From Schaalia radingae (GTDB lineage Bacteria > Actinomycetota > Actinomycetes > Actinomycetales > Actinomycetaceae): 64,000 nt of DNA. Under the pieces are notes generated by a model that saw nothing but the letters and a program-made list of their open reading frames with translations, made no database searches and was not told where the DNA came from. A program made the translations under genes and the position numbers. This document shows positions 48,945 through 56,918 of this stretch, in pieces. The first letter of the stretch is position 1; each line of letters starts with the position of its first letter. Location of the stretch: positions 62,001-126,000 of the forward strand of contig NZ_LT629792.1 of assembly GCF_900106055.1 (NCBI RefSeq), in the 5' to 3' direction.

Positions 48945-50296
48945 TACAGTGCCTCCACGTCGGAGGAATCACTGTGGCGGAGCGACTGTGGCTGCGGCTG
49001 GCTGCCCGACTGTGAGGAACGTGATGACTGTGGCCGGTCACCACCCGATTGGGCATCCGTACCGTCTGGTCCCTGGGCACTCACGGGTGCCAGCTGCGCA
49101 ATATATGCGTCGATTTCCTCGCGTGAGGAACGGGTGACAGGTTCCTGCAGTCGTTCACGATCCACGTTATCGAGGGAAGCCAGCGAAATAGAGGTGACCT
49201 CCACGCGGTGCGAAAAGGCCCACGGCCCCAGCGTCTGAGGAATTCCCTGGTAGATGGCGACCGCCCCGTCCTCGCCAATCGCATAGTACTGCTGCTGTGA
49301 CCAGCGGTATCCCAAAAAGCCTGCCAGGACCACAGCTGCTACGGCCAGCACACCCACGGCAATGGTCCACCACCGCATGCGAGGCCGCTCAGGTTCAGCG
49401 GCATCCTCGTCAGGATCTGAAAGTGAATGAGTCGAGGTTGATCGGGCCAGGGCCGCTGCGCGCGCAGCAGCACCGTCACCTCCGCGGGTGGGTGCCTGAC
49501 GGTCGGTCGCGGCAGCACCCACAATTTCAGGAGCAGTCTGGTTCGTTGTGCCTGCCGGAACAATATCCGCGATCACGCACGTCACATTGTCAGGCCCACC
49601 GGCACGCAACGCCAGGTCAATGAGCTTTTCGGCGCACTCGCCCGGATCTTCATACTCGGTCAGCACCGAACCGATCGTGTCTCCCGATACCACTCCGGAC
49701 AGACCGTCTGAACACAGCAGCCAGCGATCTCCCACAACAGCCTGACGCATGGTTTCGTCAGGAACCACGCTGGCCTGCGAATCCCCTAGAATCTTCAGCA
49801 CCACGTTGCGCTGAGGATGCTGTTCAGCCTCGTCAGGCGTGATCTGGCCACTGTCAACAAGGTACTGGACAAAAGAATGGTCAGTGGTGACCTGCGTGAG
49901 GGTGTGGCCACGCATCACGTAGGCACGAGAATCACCAATATGGACCATCGCCAGTTTTGAGCCGGCACGCATGATCGCAATGCAGGTGGTTCCCAGACCC
50001 TTCAGCTCCGGGTCAGTTTCCGAGCGTTCACAGAGCTCATCGTGTGCATCCACCAGGCTGTCATGCAGGAGCTTGGCGATCGAATCAGCTGGATATGATT
50101 CCGAATCCAGGTGCGCCAGGTGGGCGATCGCGACGGATGAGGCGATATCACCGCCGGCCGGGCCGCCCATACCGTCAGCGAGTACAAGCAGATTGGGGCC
50201 CGCGTAGGCAGAGTCCTGATTGTTCTTGCGGACCAGTCCGATATCAGACCGGGCTGCATAGTGAAATTCGATTGCTTCAGGACTCACGACGCTCAC
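48944..50296 (-). CDS. pstP: PP2C-type Ser/Thr phosphatase PstP
   Basis: Reverses PknA/PknB signalling. The 450-residue protein has a PP2C domain (8-240) with metal ligands in NQDSAY, VLADGMGGPAGGDIAS, LCSDGLSG and GGPDNVTCVIADI. A linker, a membrane helix (about 318-338) and an extracytoplasmic tail rich in Ser/Gln follow. GTG start overlaps the fhaB stop (GTGA). The domain order is the same as Rv0018c. Confidence 0.95.
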   Translation of the reverse strand: MSVVSPEAIEFHYAARSDIGLVRKNNQDSAYAGPNLLVLADGMGGPAGGDIASSVAIAHLAHLDSESYPADSIAKLLHDSLVDAHDELCERSETDPELKGLGTTCIAIMRAGSKLAMVHIGDSRAYVMRGHTLTQVTTDHSFVQYLVDSGQITPDEAEQHPQRNVVLKILGDSQASVVPDETMRQAVVGDRWLLCSDGLSGVVSGDTIGSVLTEYEDPGECAEKLIDLALRAGGPDNVTCVIADIVPAGTTNQTAPEIVGAAATDRQAPTRGGDGAAARAAALARSTSTHSLSDPDEDAAEPERPRMRWWTIAVGVLAVAAVVLAGFLGYRWSQQQYYAIGEDGAVAIYQGIPQTLGPWAFSHRVEVTSISLASLDNVDRERLQEPVTRSSREEIDAYIAQLAPVSAQGPDGTDAQSGGDRPQSSRSSQSGSQPQPQSLRHSDSSDVEAL

Positions 50297-50784
50297 CTGA
50301 CCAATTCAAGCGTGGTTTGTCCGATGCGAATCGTCGTGCCGGGATGGACGACGGTCGGCTGTGTGATGCGCTCGTCGTCCACGAACGTGCCGTTGCGGGA
50401 GCCGAGGTCCTCGATGACCCATTCGCCGTCTTGTGGGGAGAGCATGGCGTGCTGCCCCGAGACGTACTCGTCCTCCAGCACCATGATGCAGTTCGGGGAG
50501 CGTCCGATGGTGATCTGGGCGGAGCCAAGTGTCAGAGTCATTCCGACCAGCGGGCCGCCTGTAATGAGCAGTGATCTGGGAATCAGTTCATCTGATGCGC
50601 GATCCTTGCGAGCTTTCTGCGACTTCTTGCGTCTCTTGTCAGCGGTACGCCGGCCCTTGCCACGAGGGGTGACAACGGTTCCGAAAATGTCTCGACGCAG
50701 CGTGGACACTGCGGCGAGCACCATCAGCCACAGCAGAGCCAGGTATCCGACGCGAAAAACAGTAAATGCCAGATCGCTTGTCAT
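50293..50784 (-). CDS. fhaB: FHA-domain protein FhaB
   Basis: A 163-residue phosphothreonine reader. A membrane helix (about 9-29) is followed by a very basic stretch (GKGRRTADKRRKKSQKARK) and an FHA domain (about 80-163) with ITIGRSPNC, SGQHA and LGSRNGTFVDDE. It probably recruits the division/wall machinery to the membrane, like FhaB/FipA. ATG 50784 is six bases after AGGA; a GTG one codon earlier is possible. It overlaps its neighbours on both sides. Confidence 0.93.
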   Translation of the reverse strand: MTSDLAFTVFRVGYLALLWLMVLAAVSTLRRDIFGTVVTPRGKGRRTADKRRKKSQKARKDRASDELIPRSLLITGGPLVGMTLTLGSAQITIGRSPNCIMVLEDEYVSGQHAMLSPQDGEWVIEDLGSRNGTFVDDERITQPTVVHPGTTIRIGQTTLELVR

Positions 50785-51491
50785 CACCGTTCCTCGTCAG
50801 CTGGTTCAGGATGGGTCCAAAACAGGATCCGGGTTCTGCCCACCGTCAGTTGGTTGCCATCCACCAGAGTAGCGGCATCGATGCGGTGTCCCTCCACAAA
50901 AGTCCCGTTCGTGGAACCCAGGTCTGTTGCGATGACCCCGGTGGGAGTGATGCGCAGTTCGAGGTGATGGCGTGACACGCCTGAATCGGTGATGACAATG
51001 TCGCAGTCTGAGCCGCGCCCGATCACGGTGACTGGTTCGGTCAGCAGCCAGCGGTCTCCATCCACATCGATGATCGGATGTTCAGGGGAAGCCTCGAGCA
51101 CTGTCGCCGGAGCGACTGCGCCGCGCTCATTGGCAGCTTCAACGATGAGTTGCCCAGTCAGTTCAGATTCGTCTTCCTCGAAACTGACTGCGATGGGGCC
51201 AAGCAATGCATAGCCGTGCTGAGTGGCGTACTCTGTCGCGTCGCGTTCAAATTCATCGACGAGGACGGGCATGTCGTCACCGATGGATTCCAGATCCGTC
51301 ACGGAGGTACGCACGACGAACTTATTGGGCGCGATGGTGCGGTCGGAGGAGACTTCCTGGAGGTTATCCTCCATGGCACGTCGGATTGCAGAATTCACGT
51401 CAACTGGCTTGAGGCCGGAACGAAAGACACGAGAAAAAACCGAGTTCACACCTTTTTCGACCGCGTTTTCGAAACGATCAAAGATGCTCAT
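50784..51491 (-). CDS. fhaA: DUF3662 and FHA domain protein FhaA
   Basis: A 235-residue regulator, first gene of the operon. The N-terminal DUF3662 domain (1-120) starts MSIFDRFENAVEKGVNSVF; the C-terminal FHA domain (about 145-235) has VIGRGSDCDIVITDSGVSRHH and LGSTNGTFVEG. In M. tuberculosis FhaA binds PknB-phosphorylated MviN to restrain peptidoglycan synthesis; the Pro/Gln-rich linker of that protein is absent here, making it compact. ATG 51491 follows GGGAAGGGGA. The operon promoter should lie in 51492-51741. Confidence 0.93.
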   Translation of the reverse strand: MSIFDRFENAVEKGVNSVFSRVFRSGLKPVDVNSAIRRAMEDNLQEVSSDRTIAPNKFVVRTSVTDLESIGDDMPVLVDEFERDATEYATQHGYALLGPIAVSFEEDESELTGQLIVEAANERGAVAPATVLEASPEHPIIDVDGDRWLLTEPVTVIGRGSDCDIVITDSGVSRHHLELRITPTGVIATDLGSTNGTFVEGHRIDAATLVDGNQLTVGRTRILFWTHPEPADEER

Positions 51492-51741
51492 GGCGTCCCC
51501 TTCCCTTGCGTCACGCGTAACACTCCGATCACGCATGCACTACTGATGCAGTGCAAAGGCCAGTGTAACCGTGTCGGCGGAACACTCCTAAGCGAACATT
51601 CCGACGAGGACAGGACCGACAGGACTTCAGCTGTCTGCGGCACAGAGTCGGTACTCATAGTAACGACAATACCGGCATGGTTGTGTCTGGTGGAACATAA
51701 AAGGGTGGATTCTGGCCGATTGGCTCGCTATCATCGGCGCC

Positions 51742-53283
51742 ATGATGGCACTACGTGAATACAACGGCAGTTCCAACCGCCTCGGCCGGCACCGGTGGTG
51801 CACCGCCCTGGCGTGCGTCGCTGTGCTCACGGGACTCACGGCGTGCAATCCTGGTTCTGGGGACACTGCGCCATCGGGCACACAGGAATCAGGCCAGTCT
51901 GCTGCGTCAAGCGCACCCCAGTCTGGCCCGCCCACCTCACCTGCCGGGATACGGTCCCACGTCGCTGACATGCCTGAGGCGCTTCCCGCTGATGACCCGC
52001 AGATCGGTCATGTCATTGACCGTTCGTCCACGGCAGACATCCCTGTGACCTGGCCGGGTATCCAGGGATTCGACGACGTCAACGCGTTCATGGAGCAGCG
52101 GGCCCTTGAGATGGCATCCTGGCCGGATTCTCAGGAAGTGCGCTACGACGTGTCCTTCGCTGCGGGGCAGTGGATCGGGTTCGTCCTCGAAGCCATCACC
52201 GGCACCGACGACGGCGAGGTCACGCGCTCGTCATCATGGATCGTTGATACCCAGGACCAAACGGTGGCGCCTGCGGCCGCCCTCGTCAATGAGGATGAGC
52301 GGGTGCAGCTGTTCCCTGCCGCCAAGCGTGCGTTGCGTGAGGCAGATCGAGACCCGGGAACCTATCAGGACGCGTTGGCCAGGCTCGGCTTGCGTACGAA
52401 CGAGGCGTGGCATGGGCCAGATGATGTGCGAATCGGCCAGGACGGCTCATTTGCGCTGATCCTGAACGCTGATAGTGGAGTGAACGCTGATCGCGCGGTG
52501 CTGGAAGTGTCCCCCGATCAGGCTGCCGAGGTGTCGAGCGACCTGGGTCGCGCTGTAACTGCGGCGGTGACAGGAGGCGCGGAATTTGCTGGGCTTCCCC
52601 AGCCCGAACCGCCATTCGTTCCCCTCGAGCCGCTGCCCGCAGATGGATCAGGTGTGATGGGTATGGTTCCGACCGAGAATGTGGATTGCAGTGCGGCGCA
52701 GTGTGTGGCGTTGACGTTCGACGATGGTCCCGATGCGAACCTGACGCCAAAACTGCTCGATGTGCTTGCATCGAAAGGCGTGCACGCCACGTTCTTCCAG
52801 TTGGGACCCAGTGTGGCGGCGCGCCCGGATATCACCGCTCGCGCTGTGAACGAAGGGCATGTGGTGGGGTCGCATTCCTGGTCGCACCCACAGCTCGACA
52901 CGTTGCCGGTCGAGGGGATCCGTGATGAGGTAGCGCGCTCGCGGGATGCGATTCAGCAGGCCAGTGGGCTGTTGCCGGCGCTGATGCATCCTCCGTATGG
53001 AGCGACCAATGACAAGGTAACCGGCGTGCTCAGTGAGGCGGGTCAGGCAGCGATCTTCTGGGATGTGGATTCTGAGGACTGGAAGAACCGCGACGTCAAG
53101 AGCACGACCGATCGGATTATGGCGACTGTGCGCGCCGGGTCGATCGTCCTGATGCACGACGTTCACCCTTCGACCATTGAAGCTGTCCCGGGCATCATTG
53201 ATCAGTTGCAGCGCCAGGGCTTCACGCTGGTCACAGTGCCAACGCTGCTCGGTGGCGTGGAGGCTGGGCAGTCGTATTATTAG
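51742..53283 (+). CDS. Polysaccharide deacetylase lipoprotein (NodB domain)
   Basis: A 513-residue secreted lipoprotein. Signal with lipobox ending LTGLTAC (Cys35), a Ser/Gly/Pro linker, then a DUF3298/RsiV-like region (about 90-280). The NodB domain from 318 onwards has the metal triad (ALTFDDGPD, Asp326-Asp327; HSWSH, His378 and His382), HPPYGA and MHDVHP. It may deacetylate peptidoglycan or another wall glycan, which can give lysozyme resistance. A TATCAT sits about 10 bases upstream of the start, so a leaderless message is possible; ATG 51745 is an alternative. It diverges from fhaA. Confidence 0.88.
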   Translation: MMALREYNGSSNRLGRHRWCTALACVAVLTGLTACNPGSGDTAPSGTQESGQSAASSAPQSGPPTSPAGIRSHVADMPEALPADDPQIGHVIDRSSTADIPVTWPGIQGFDDVNAFMEQRALEMASWPDSQEVRYDVSFAAGQWIGFVLEAITGTDDGEVTRSSSWIVDTQDQTVAPAAALVNEDERVQLFPAAKRALREADRDPGTYQDALARLGLRTNEAWHGPDDVRIGQDGSFALILNADSGVNADRAVLEVSPDQAAEVSSDLGRAVTAAVTGGAEFAGLPQPEPPFVPLEPLPADGSGVMGMVPTENVDCSAAQCVALTFDDGPDANLTPKLLDVLASKGVHATFFQLGPSVAARPDITARAVNEGHVVGSHSWSHPQLDTLPVEGIRDEVARSRDAIQQASGLLPALMHPPYGATNDKVTGVLSEAGQAAIFWDVDSEDWKNRDVKSTTDRIMATVRAGSIVLMHDVHPSTIEAVPGIIDQLQRQGFTLVTVPTLLGGVEAGQSYY

Positions 53284-53291
53284 GGGGCTGG

Positions 53292-53310
53292 CGCTGCCGC
53301 GGAGGCAGCG
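53292..53310. terminator. Short hairpin after the deacetylase gene
   Basis: CGCTGCC (53292-53298) pairs with GGCAGCG (53304-53310) over a five-base loop, nine bases after the stop codon and before the convergent DUF4352 gene. The tail is TTACTGG, so strength is doubtful. Confidence 0.45.
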
Positions 53311-53401
53311 TTACTGGCGAGTAGGTGGCCGGCGGTCATGCTTACTCAGCAGGCGGCAATTGGCCAGCCTCGCAGCATCCCGCTGGCGCTGCAGGCATTG
53401 C

Positions 53402-54871
53402 CTAGTGCGTTGAGACGTACGCGATGCTCGTTCCCAGGACATCTGTCACCTGAAGAACACCGCTCGCACCCGCTGGGATCTGGATAGCGACGCTACCAGT
53501 GCCTTGCTGTCCCGGTTCAAGGTCCAGAAGGTAGTACGAGTCCTCCAGACCCACGAGGTTGTCATAGTCGTAGTACGTCTGGCCTGCCTCGTCGATGAAG
53601 GCGAATGCCAGGAAGGGCAGGGTCTTTTCAGTGCCCTTGTTGGTGAAAGTGACATTGAGCAGGGAGTAAACCGTGCCGTCATCCGGAGGAGTGTTGAACA
53701 TATTGCCGTTCACAATTTGGTCGGTGGCGTCGGGATTGAATGAATTGATCGCCACGTCCCACTGGCCAACGGTAATGGTTTCTCCCAGTGCTGCGGGATT
53801 GTCTCTCGAGGTTTGGGGCGAACTTGCCGTTCCGGGGGTGGGCATCTGTCCAGGCTGCTGTCCTGCCTGACCTGGGTCTCCTGATTGCTGGGGCGTGGTC
53901 GGAAGAGGCACAGTAGGTGCTGGGGCAATGGGGCTACTTTGCGGATCTTGATCCTGAGTTTCTGTCGCCGAGGGTTGTTCCTGTTCGTCGACAGTCTCAT
54001 CAACGTCAGACAGATTGGCCATGATAAAGGCGACGACCAGAGCAATGAGTGCCGAAAGAACCGTCACTGCCAGCGCGATCAGTGCGCTGACGCGCGGCTG
54101 GTTCTTCAAGAAGAGCGCGACGAGGGAGCAAATAAACGCGACGCCGAGGATGACCCACCCTACGATCTGCGTCACTGGAATGACAGAGAGGATCAGGCCG
54201 AGGACTGCAAGGCCAAGCGCAACAAACGCGACGATGTTGATCTTCTTTGTTCCACCGGATTGGTTCGGTAGCTGTGACCATGAGCCACCAGGGCCTTGAG
54301 GCCCCTGCGGCCCGTAGGGCCCTTGTGGACTGTTGGGACCCTGCGAGCCATATGGTCCCTGTGGTCCGTACGATCCTTGCGGATTCGTGGGGCCTTGCGA
54401 ACCGTATGCTCCCTGTGGGGTATAGGGCCCCTGTGGGCCGTTTTGCCATGACGGGGTGGATGACCATTGAGAATTGGACGATGACCACTGCTGATTGTGT
54501 GACCACTGGTCGTTGTAGCCTGGCCCGTTTTGCCCCGGTTGGCCCGGCTGTCCCGGCTGTCCCGGTTGGCCCGGCTGTCTTGCCGAGTTGCCTGCCCATT
54601 GCTCATGTGCAGGTGGCATCTGCGCTGTTTGCTGGTCGCGGCTCCAACGGCCGTAATCTCCGTCGGAGTTCGAGCCTTGTGACGTGGGACCTTCGGGGCT
54701 GAACCGGCCATCGCCGTCCCGGCTCAAGCTATTCGCGCCTTGTCCATTCCACTGTGCCGTCTGATCTGGCTTGGACTCGAATTGGCGTGCGTTGTCGAAA
54801 CCGTAGGGACTACTGCCGTATCGCTGGTGCGAGTTGGCGTCGTTACCTGTCGGTGGGCGTGAATTCGTCAT
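53402..54871 (-). CDS. DUF4352 membrane protein with collagen-like N-terminus
   Basis: A 489-residue protein. Residues 1-205 are low complexity: Gln-Pro-Gly triplets ([13 protein letters not shown], about 98-111) and [10 protein letters not shown] blocks (about 145-195) that resemble collagen-type Gly-X-Y. Several membrane helices follow at about 213-295 ([19 protein letters not shown] and two more). A Thr/Pro/Gln linker leads to an extracytoplasmic beta-sandwich DUF4352 domain ([14 protein letters not shown] to the end). Family function is unclear; related domains occur in lipoproteins. The repeats are prone to length change by slippage. The 1-kb gap upstream holds its promoter. Confidence 0.8.
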   Translation of the reverse strand: MTNSRPPTGNDANSHQRYGSSPYGFDNARQFESKPDQTAQWNGQGANSLSRDGDGRFSPEGPTSQGSNSDGDYGRWSRDQQTAQMPPAHEQWAGNSARQPGQPGQPGQPGQPGQNGPGYNDQWSHNQQWSSSNSQWSSTPSWQNGPQGPYTPQGAYGSQGPTNPQGSYGPQGPYGSQGPNSPQGPYGPQGPQGPGGSWSQLPNQSGGTKKINIVAFVALGLAVLGLILSVIPVTQIVGWVILGVAFICSLVALFLKNQPRVSALIALAVTVLSALIALVVAFIMANLSDVDETVDEQEQPSATETQDQDPQSSPIAPAPTVPLPTTPQQSGDPGQAGQQPGQMPTPGTASSPQTSRDNPAALGETITVGQWDVAINSFNPDATDQIVNGNMFNTPPDDGTVYSLLNVTFTNKGTEKTLPFLAFAFIDEAGQTYYDYDNLVGLEDSYYLLDLEPGQQGTGSVAIQIPAGASGVLQVTDVLGTSIAYVSTH

Positions 54872-55392
54872 GATTCATCCTTCGTTCTACGACATTCGTG
54901 CAAGTGCGGTAGATCAGATGCGTGGCTGTGGAACCCAAAGTGGCTCTTTGATTGAGGTCCCAATTCACTTTAAGCGTATCGCCAACAGAGGCATTATGAC
55001 GGGCGAAGGTGAAAGTTCCCGATGGGTGCCCGTCGAGTACCTGTCGTTACCGTTCGAACCTGGGGTGGTGGGTGGATTCGTCATGGACTGTCCTCGATCA
55101 AGTGGGTGAGACTCTAGGTGCGGTTCAATAACGAAATGGGCGCCCATTAAGCTTCGGCGCCCTCTTTATGAGCCTATCCCTTTTGGTGACATGACACAGA
55201 AAAACGTTGCTCGCATATGTCGACGCATCAGCGTCCAACACGAACGTCCCTCGAACCTCGTCGCACTGTCAACGCTGATCTCTGAATCGATATCTCCCCG
55301 CGAGCATGGCTCTGCCGCAGTACGTGAGTATGCGCGGCGGTGAGCCACGATACGTCCCCTGCGAGCGTGGGCCCTGTATATGCACCGTCTGG
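54872..55392. other. Gene-free stretch upstream of the DUF4352 gene
   Basis: No frame here looks coding. The near end should hold the DUF4352 promoter. A hairpin GGGCGCC (55138-55144) with GGCGCCC (55156-55162), followed by TCTTTAT on the plus strand, looks like a rightward terminator, yet no rightward gene precedes it; an undetected small RNA between about 54900 and 55165 is possible. None of the standard RNA cores (SRP, tmRNA, RNase P) was recognised. Confidence 0.4.
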
Positions 55393-55505
55393 TACACATA
55401 CACCTAAATCTTCGTGCCTGCGTTGCACATTCCCCTAAATCTTCACGGTCTTGATGCACATTCCCCTAGATTTAACGCTCGAATTGCACATACCCCTAGC
55501 TAAAG
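55393..55505 (-). repeat. Left half of a mirror-image repeat array (4 copies)
   Basis: Four copies of a 21-bp unit (plus-strand form TGCACATACCCCTAGATTTA and one more A) start at 55393, 55424, 55455 and 55485, so the pitch is 31, 31 and 30 bp with about 10 bp of unrelated spacer. Conservation rises inward: the outermost copy is the most degenerate (TACACATACACC). The core CCCCTA preceded by TGCACAT is shared by the inner three. Confidence 0.9.
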
Positions 55506-55581
55506 TCGGCACCCCAAAAGGACAAAACCTATTTCCGCAGGTCAGCTGTCAGTAGCTTCCGGCGGCCTCGAGCCTCACGCG

Positions 55582-55725
55582 TTAAATCTAGGGGATTGTG
55601 CATTTTTACATGACTTTTTAGGGGTATGTGCACGTGGAGGGTTTAAATCTAGGGGTATGTGCACGAGGCGGGGTTAGAACTAGGGGTATGTGCACGCGGA
55701 GGGTTTAAATCTAGGGGTATGTGCA
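55582..55725 (+). repeat. Right half of a mirror-image repeat array (5 copies)
   Basis: Five copies of the same unit in the opposite orientation (TTAAATCTAGGGGTATGTGC plus A) start at 55582, 55612, 55643, 55674 and 55705; pitch 30, 31, 31, 31. Copies 3 and 5 are identical. A 47-bp block at 55619-55665 recurs at 55681-55727 with one difference, so a 62-bp two-unit block was duplicated. The two halves are separated by 76 bp (55506-55581) that contain no repeat and no gene. The right half ends about 195 bp from tRNA-Leu. Confidence 0.92.
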
Positions 55726-55875
55726 CGTGTTGGTGCGCGCGGCAGGACAGCAGTGGCATCCCCGCCCGAAGGATCTGCGGTCAGGACACACCCAAAAAGG
55801 CGGTGAAATGCAGAAAGGCCAGCAAGATGTGGAAACGCCGGCAGTGTACTGAAACGCGGCGATATACAGAAAGAT

Positions 55876-55910
55876 CGGGACACCGCCAACACAATGTCAA
55901 CGATGTCCCG
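55876..55910 (-). terminator. Terminator of tRNA-Leu
   Basis: CGGGACA and TGTCCCG form a 7-bp stem (55876-55882 with 55904-55910). Reading the minus strand, ATCTTTCTG follows. It lies 11 bp beyond the mature 3' end of the tRNA. Confidence 0.65.
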
Positions 55911-55920
55911 ACACATCACA

Positions 55921-56008
55921 TGGTGCGCGAGGGGGGAGTTGAACCCCCACTCCATCAACTGGAACACGGACCTGAACCGTGCGCGTCTGCCTATTCCGCC
56001 ACTCGCGC
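55921..56008 (-). tRNA. tRNA-Leu (anticodon CAG)
   Basis: The minus strand from 56008 folds as a class II tRNA. The acceptor stem GCGCGAG pairs with CTCGCGC. The anticodon stem CACGG/CCGTG has loop TTCAGGT, so the anticodon is CAG, reading CUG. A long variable arm (TTCCAGTTGATGGAG) typical of Leu follows, and the T-arm contains GGTTCAACTCC. The discriminator is A and CCA is encoded (3' end at 55921). In M. tuberculosis leuT (also CAG) lies next to fhaA, so the location is conserved apart from what has come in between. Confidence 0.96.
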
Positions 56009-56019
56009 GTTGCTATAGA

Positions 56020-56049
56020 AGATTACGAGGCCGAGGGTGTCTTCGTCAA
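56020..56049 (-). promoter_or_regulatory. Promoter of tRNA-Leu
   Basis: On the minus strand TTGACG (-35, 56049-56044) and TAATCT (-10, 56025-56020) are 18 bp apart and place the start about five bases before the mature tRNA 5' end. The -35 is a near-consensus sigma-A type. Confidence 0.55.
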
Positions 56050-56087
56050 ACCGAATACACCACAAGAGGTGTTGAGACCAGTCACAT

Positions 56088-56918
56088 TCACTGCCACGGG
56101 ACACCGGAGCGGAAGATGACGGAGATGACGGTTGCGGCAAGAACCAGGACCAGCCCGATGATGTCTGGCCAGCGCAAACGAACCCGATCGCGCTCAACTG
56201 GCGGGATTCCACCGCGCATTGTCATTGCCCTGCCGGTGTCATCGGCACGTCTCGAGGACGCGGATAACGTTGCGGTTGTCATATCCACGATCAATTTGAG
56301 CTGACCGCGAAATGTCATCATCGGCCCATCATCTGTCCAGCGCAGGCGCACGGCGTCGAACACTGCCTGCATCTGGTCGCGCACGGTCGACAGGCCTCGA
56401 AGCGCAAAACTTGCCGCCATTACCCACTCGTCGACGGGAGCTCGAAACCACGTGAGAGGGTGGAGCAGTGTTCGAAGTGCCGGGGCGATTCGTTCAATGG
56501 GTGTGGTCCACACGAGCAGCAGTGATCCGAGGATCACTTCGACCATGACGAGGAAGGCGCGGACGAAAATCAATGCACCGCCGCCGATCGCGGCCCCGAT
56601 CATGCCGCCAATGAAGCCGGCCCAGATCCAGGACGGCAGGCGCGGCCGTGCCGAAATGGGCACGCGTCCGACAACAGCCGCAACCAGGAGACACACGCCG
56701 ACCGCCGCGACAGTTGGCCACTTGGGAAGCAGGACCAGCAGTGTCGTCAGAGTTGCCAGGCAGATGATCTTCGTGCCGACCCACATGCGCGTCAGGGGAG
56801 ATTCCCACGGCAGCGGGCGGGGCAGTGCCAACGTAGGTGATGGGCGAGGGCGCCTGTGCGTAGCGGCAGATCCGCGAACACCTGTGTTGGGTGGCGTATT
56901 GCGTGCGAATGTACTCAT
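56088..56918 (-). CDS. ECF transporter T subunit (EcfT-like)
   Basis: A 276-residue coupling subunit of an energy-coupling-factor importer. About four or five helices are seen after a 40-residue Arg/Pro-rich start. The C-terminal half has the coupling helices: AASFALRGLSTVRDQ and ASSRRADDTGRAMTMRGG (normally ARG/MxARG motifs that contact the ATPases). The start overlaps the stop of the S-ATPase fusion gene (ATGA), so the two are made together. The substrate is set by the S domain upstream and is unknown. Confidence 0.85.
   Translation of the reverse strand: MSTFARNTPPNTGVRGSAATHRRPRPSPTLALPRPLPWESPLTRMWVGTKIICLATLTTLLVLLPKWPTVAAVGVCLLVAAVVGRVPISARPRLPSWIWAGFIGGMIGAAIGGGALIFVRAFLVMVEVILGSLLLVWTTPIERIAPALRTLLHPLTWFRAPVDEWVMAASFALRGLSTVRDQMQAVFDAVRLRWTDDGPMMTFRGQLKLIVDMTTATLSASSRRADDTGRAMTMRGGIPPVERDRVRLRWPDIIGLVLVLAATVISVIFRSGVPWQ

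Noticed and set aside
55393..55725. CRISPR array
   Set aside because: Repeats are 21 bp with spacers of about 10 bp, orientation reverses in the middle, and no cas genes are present.
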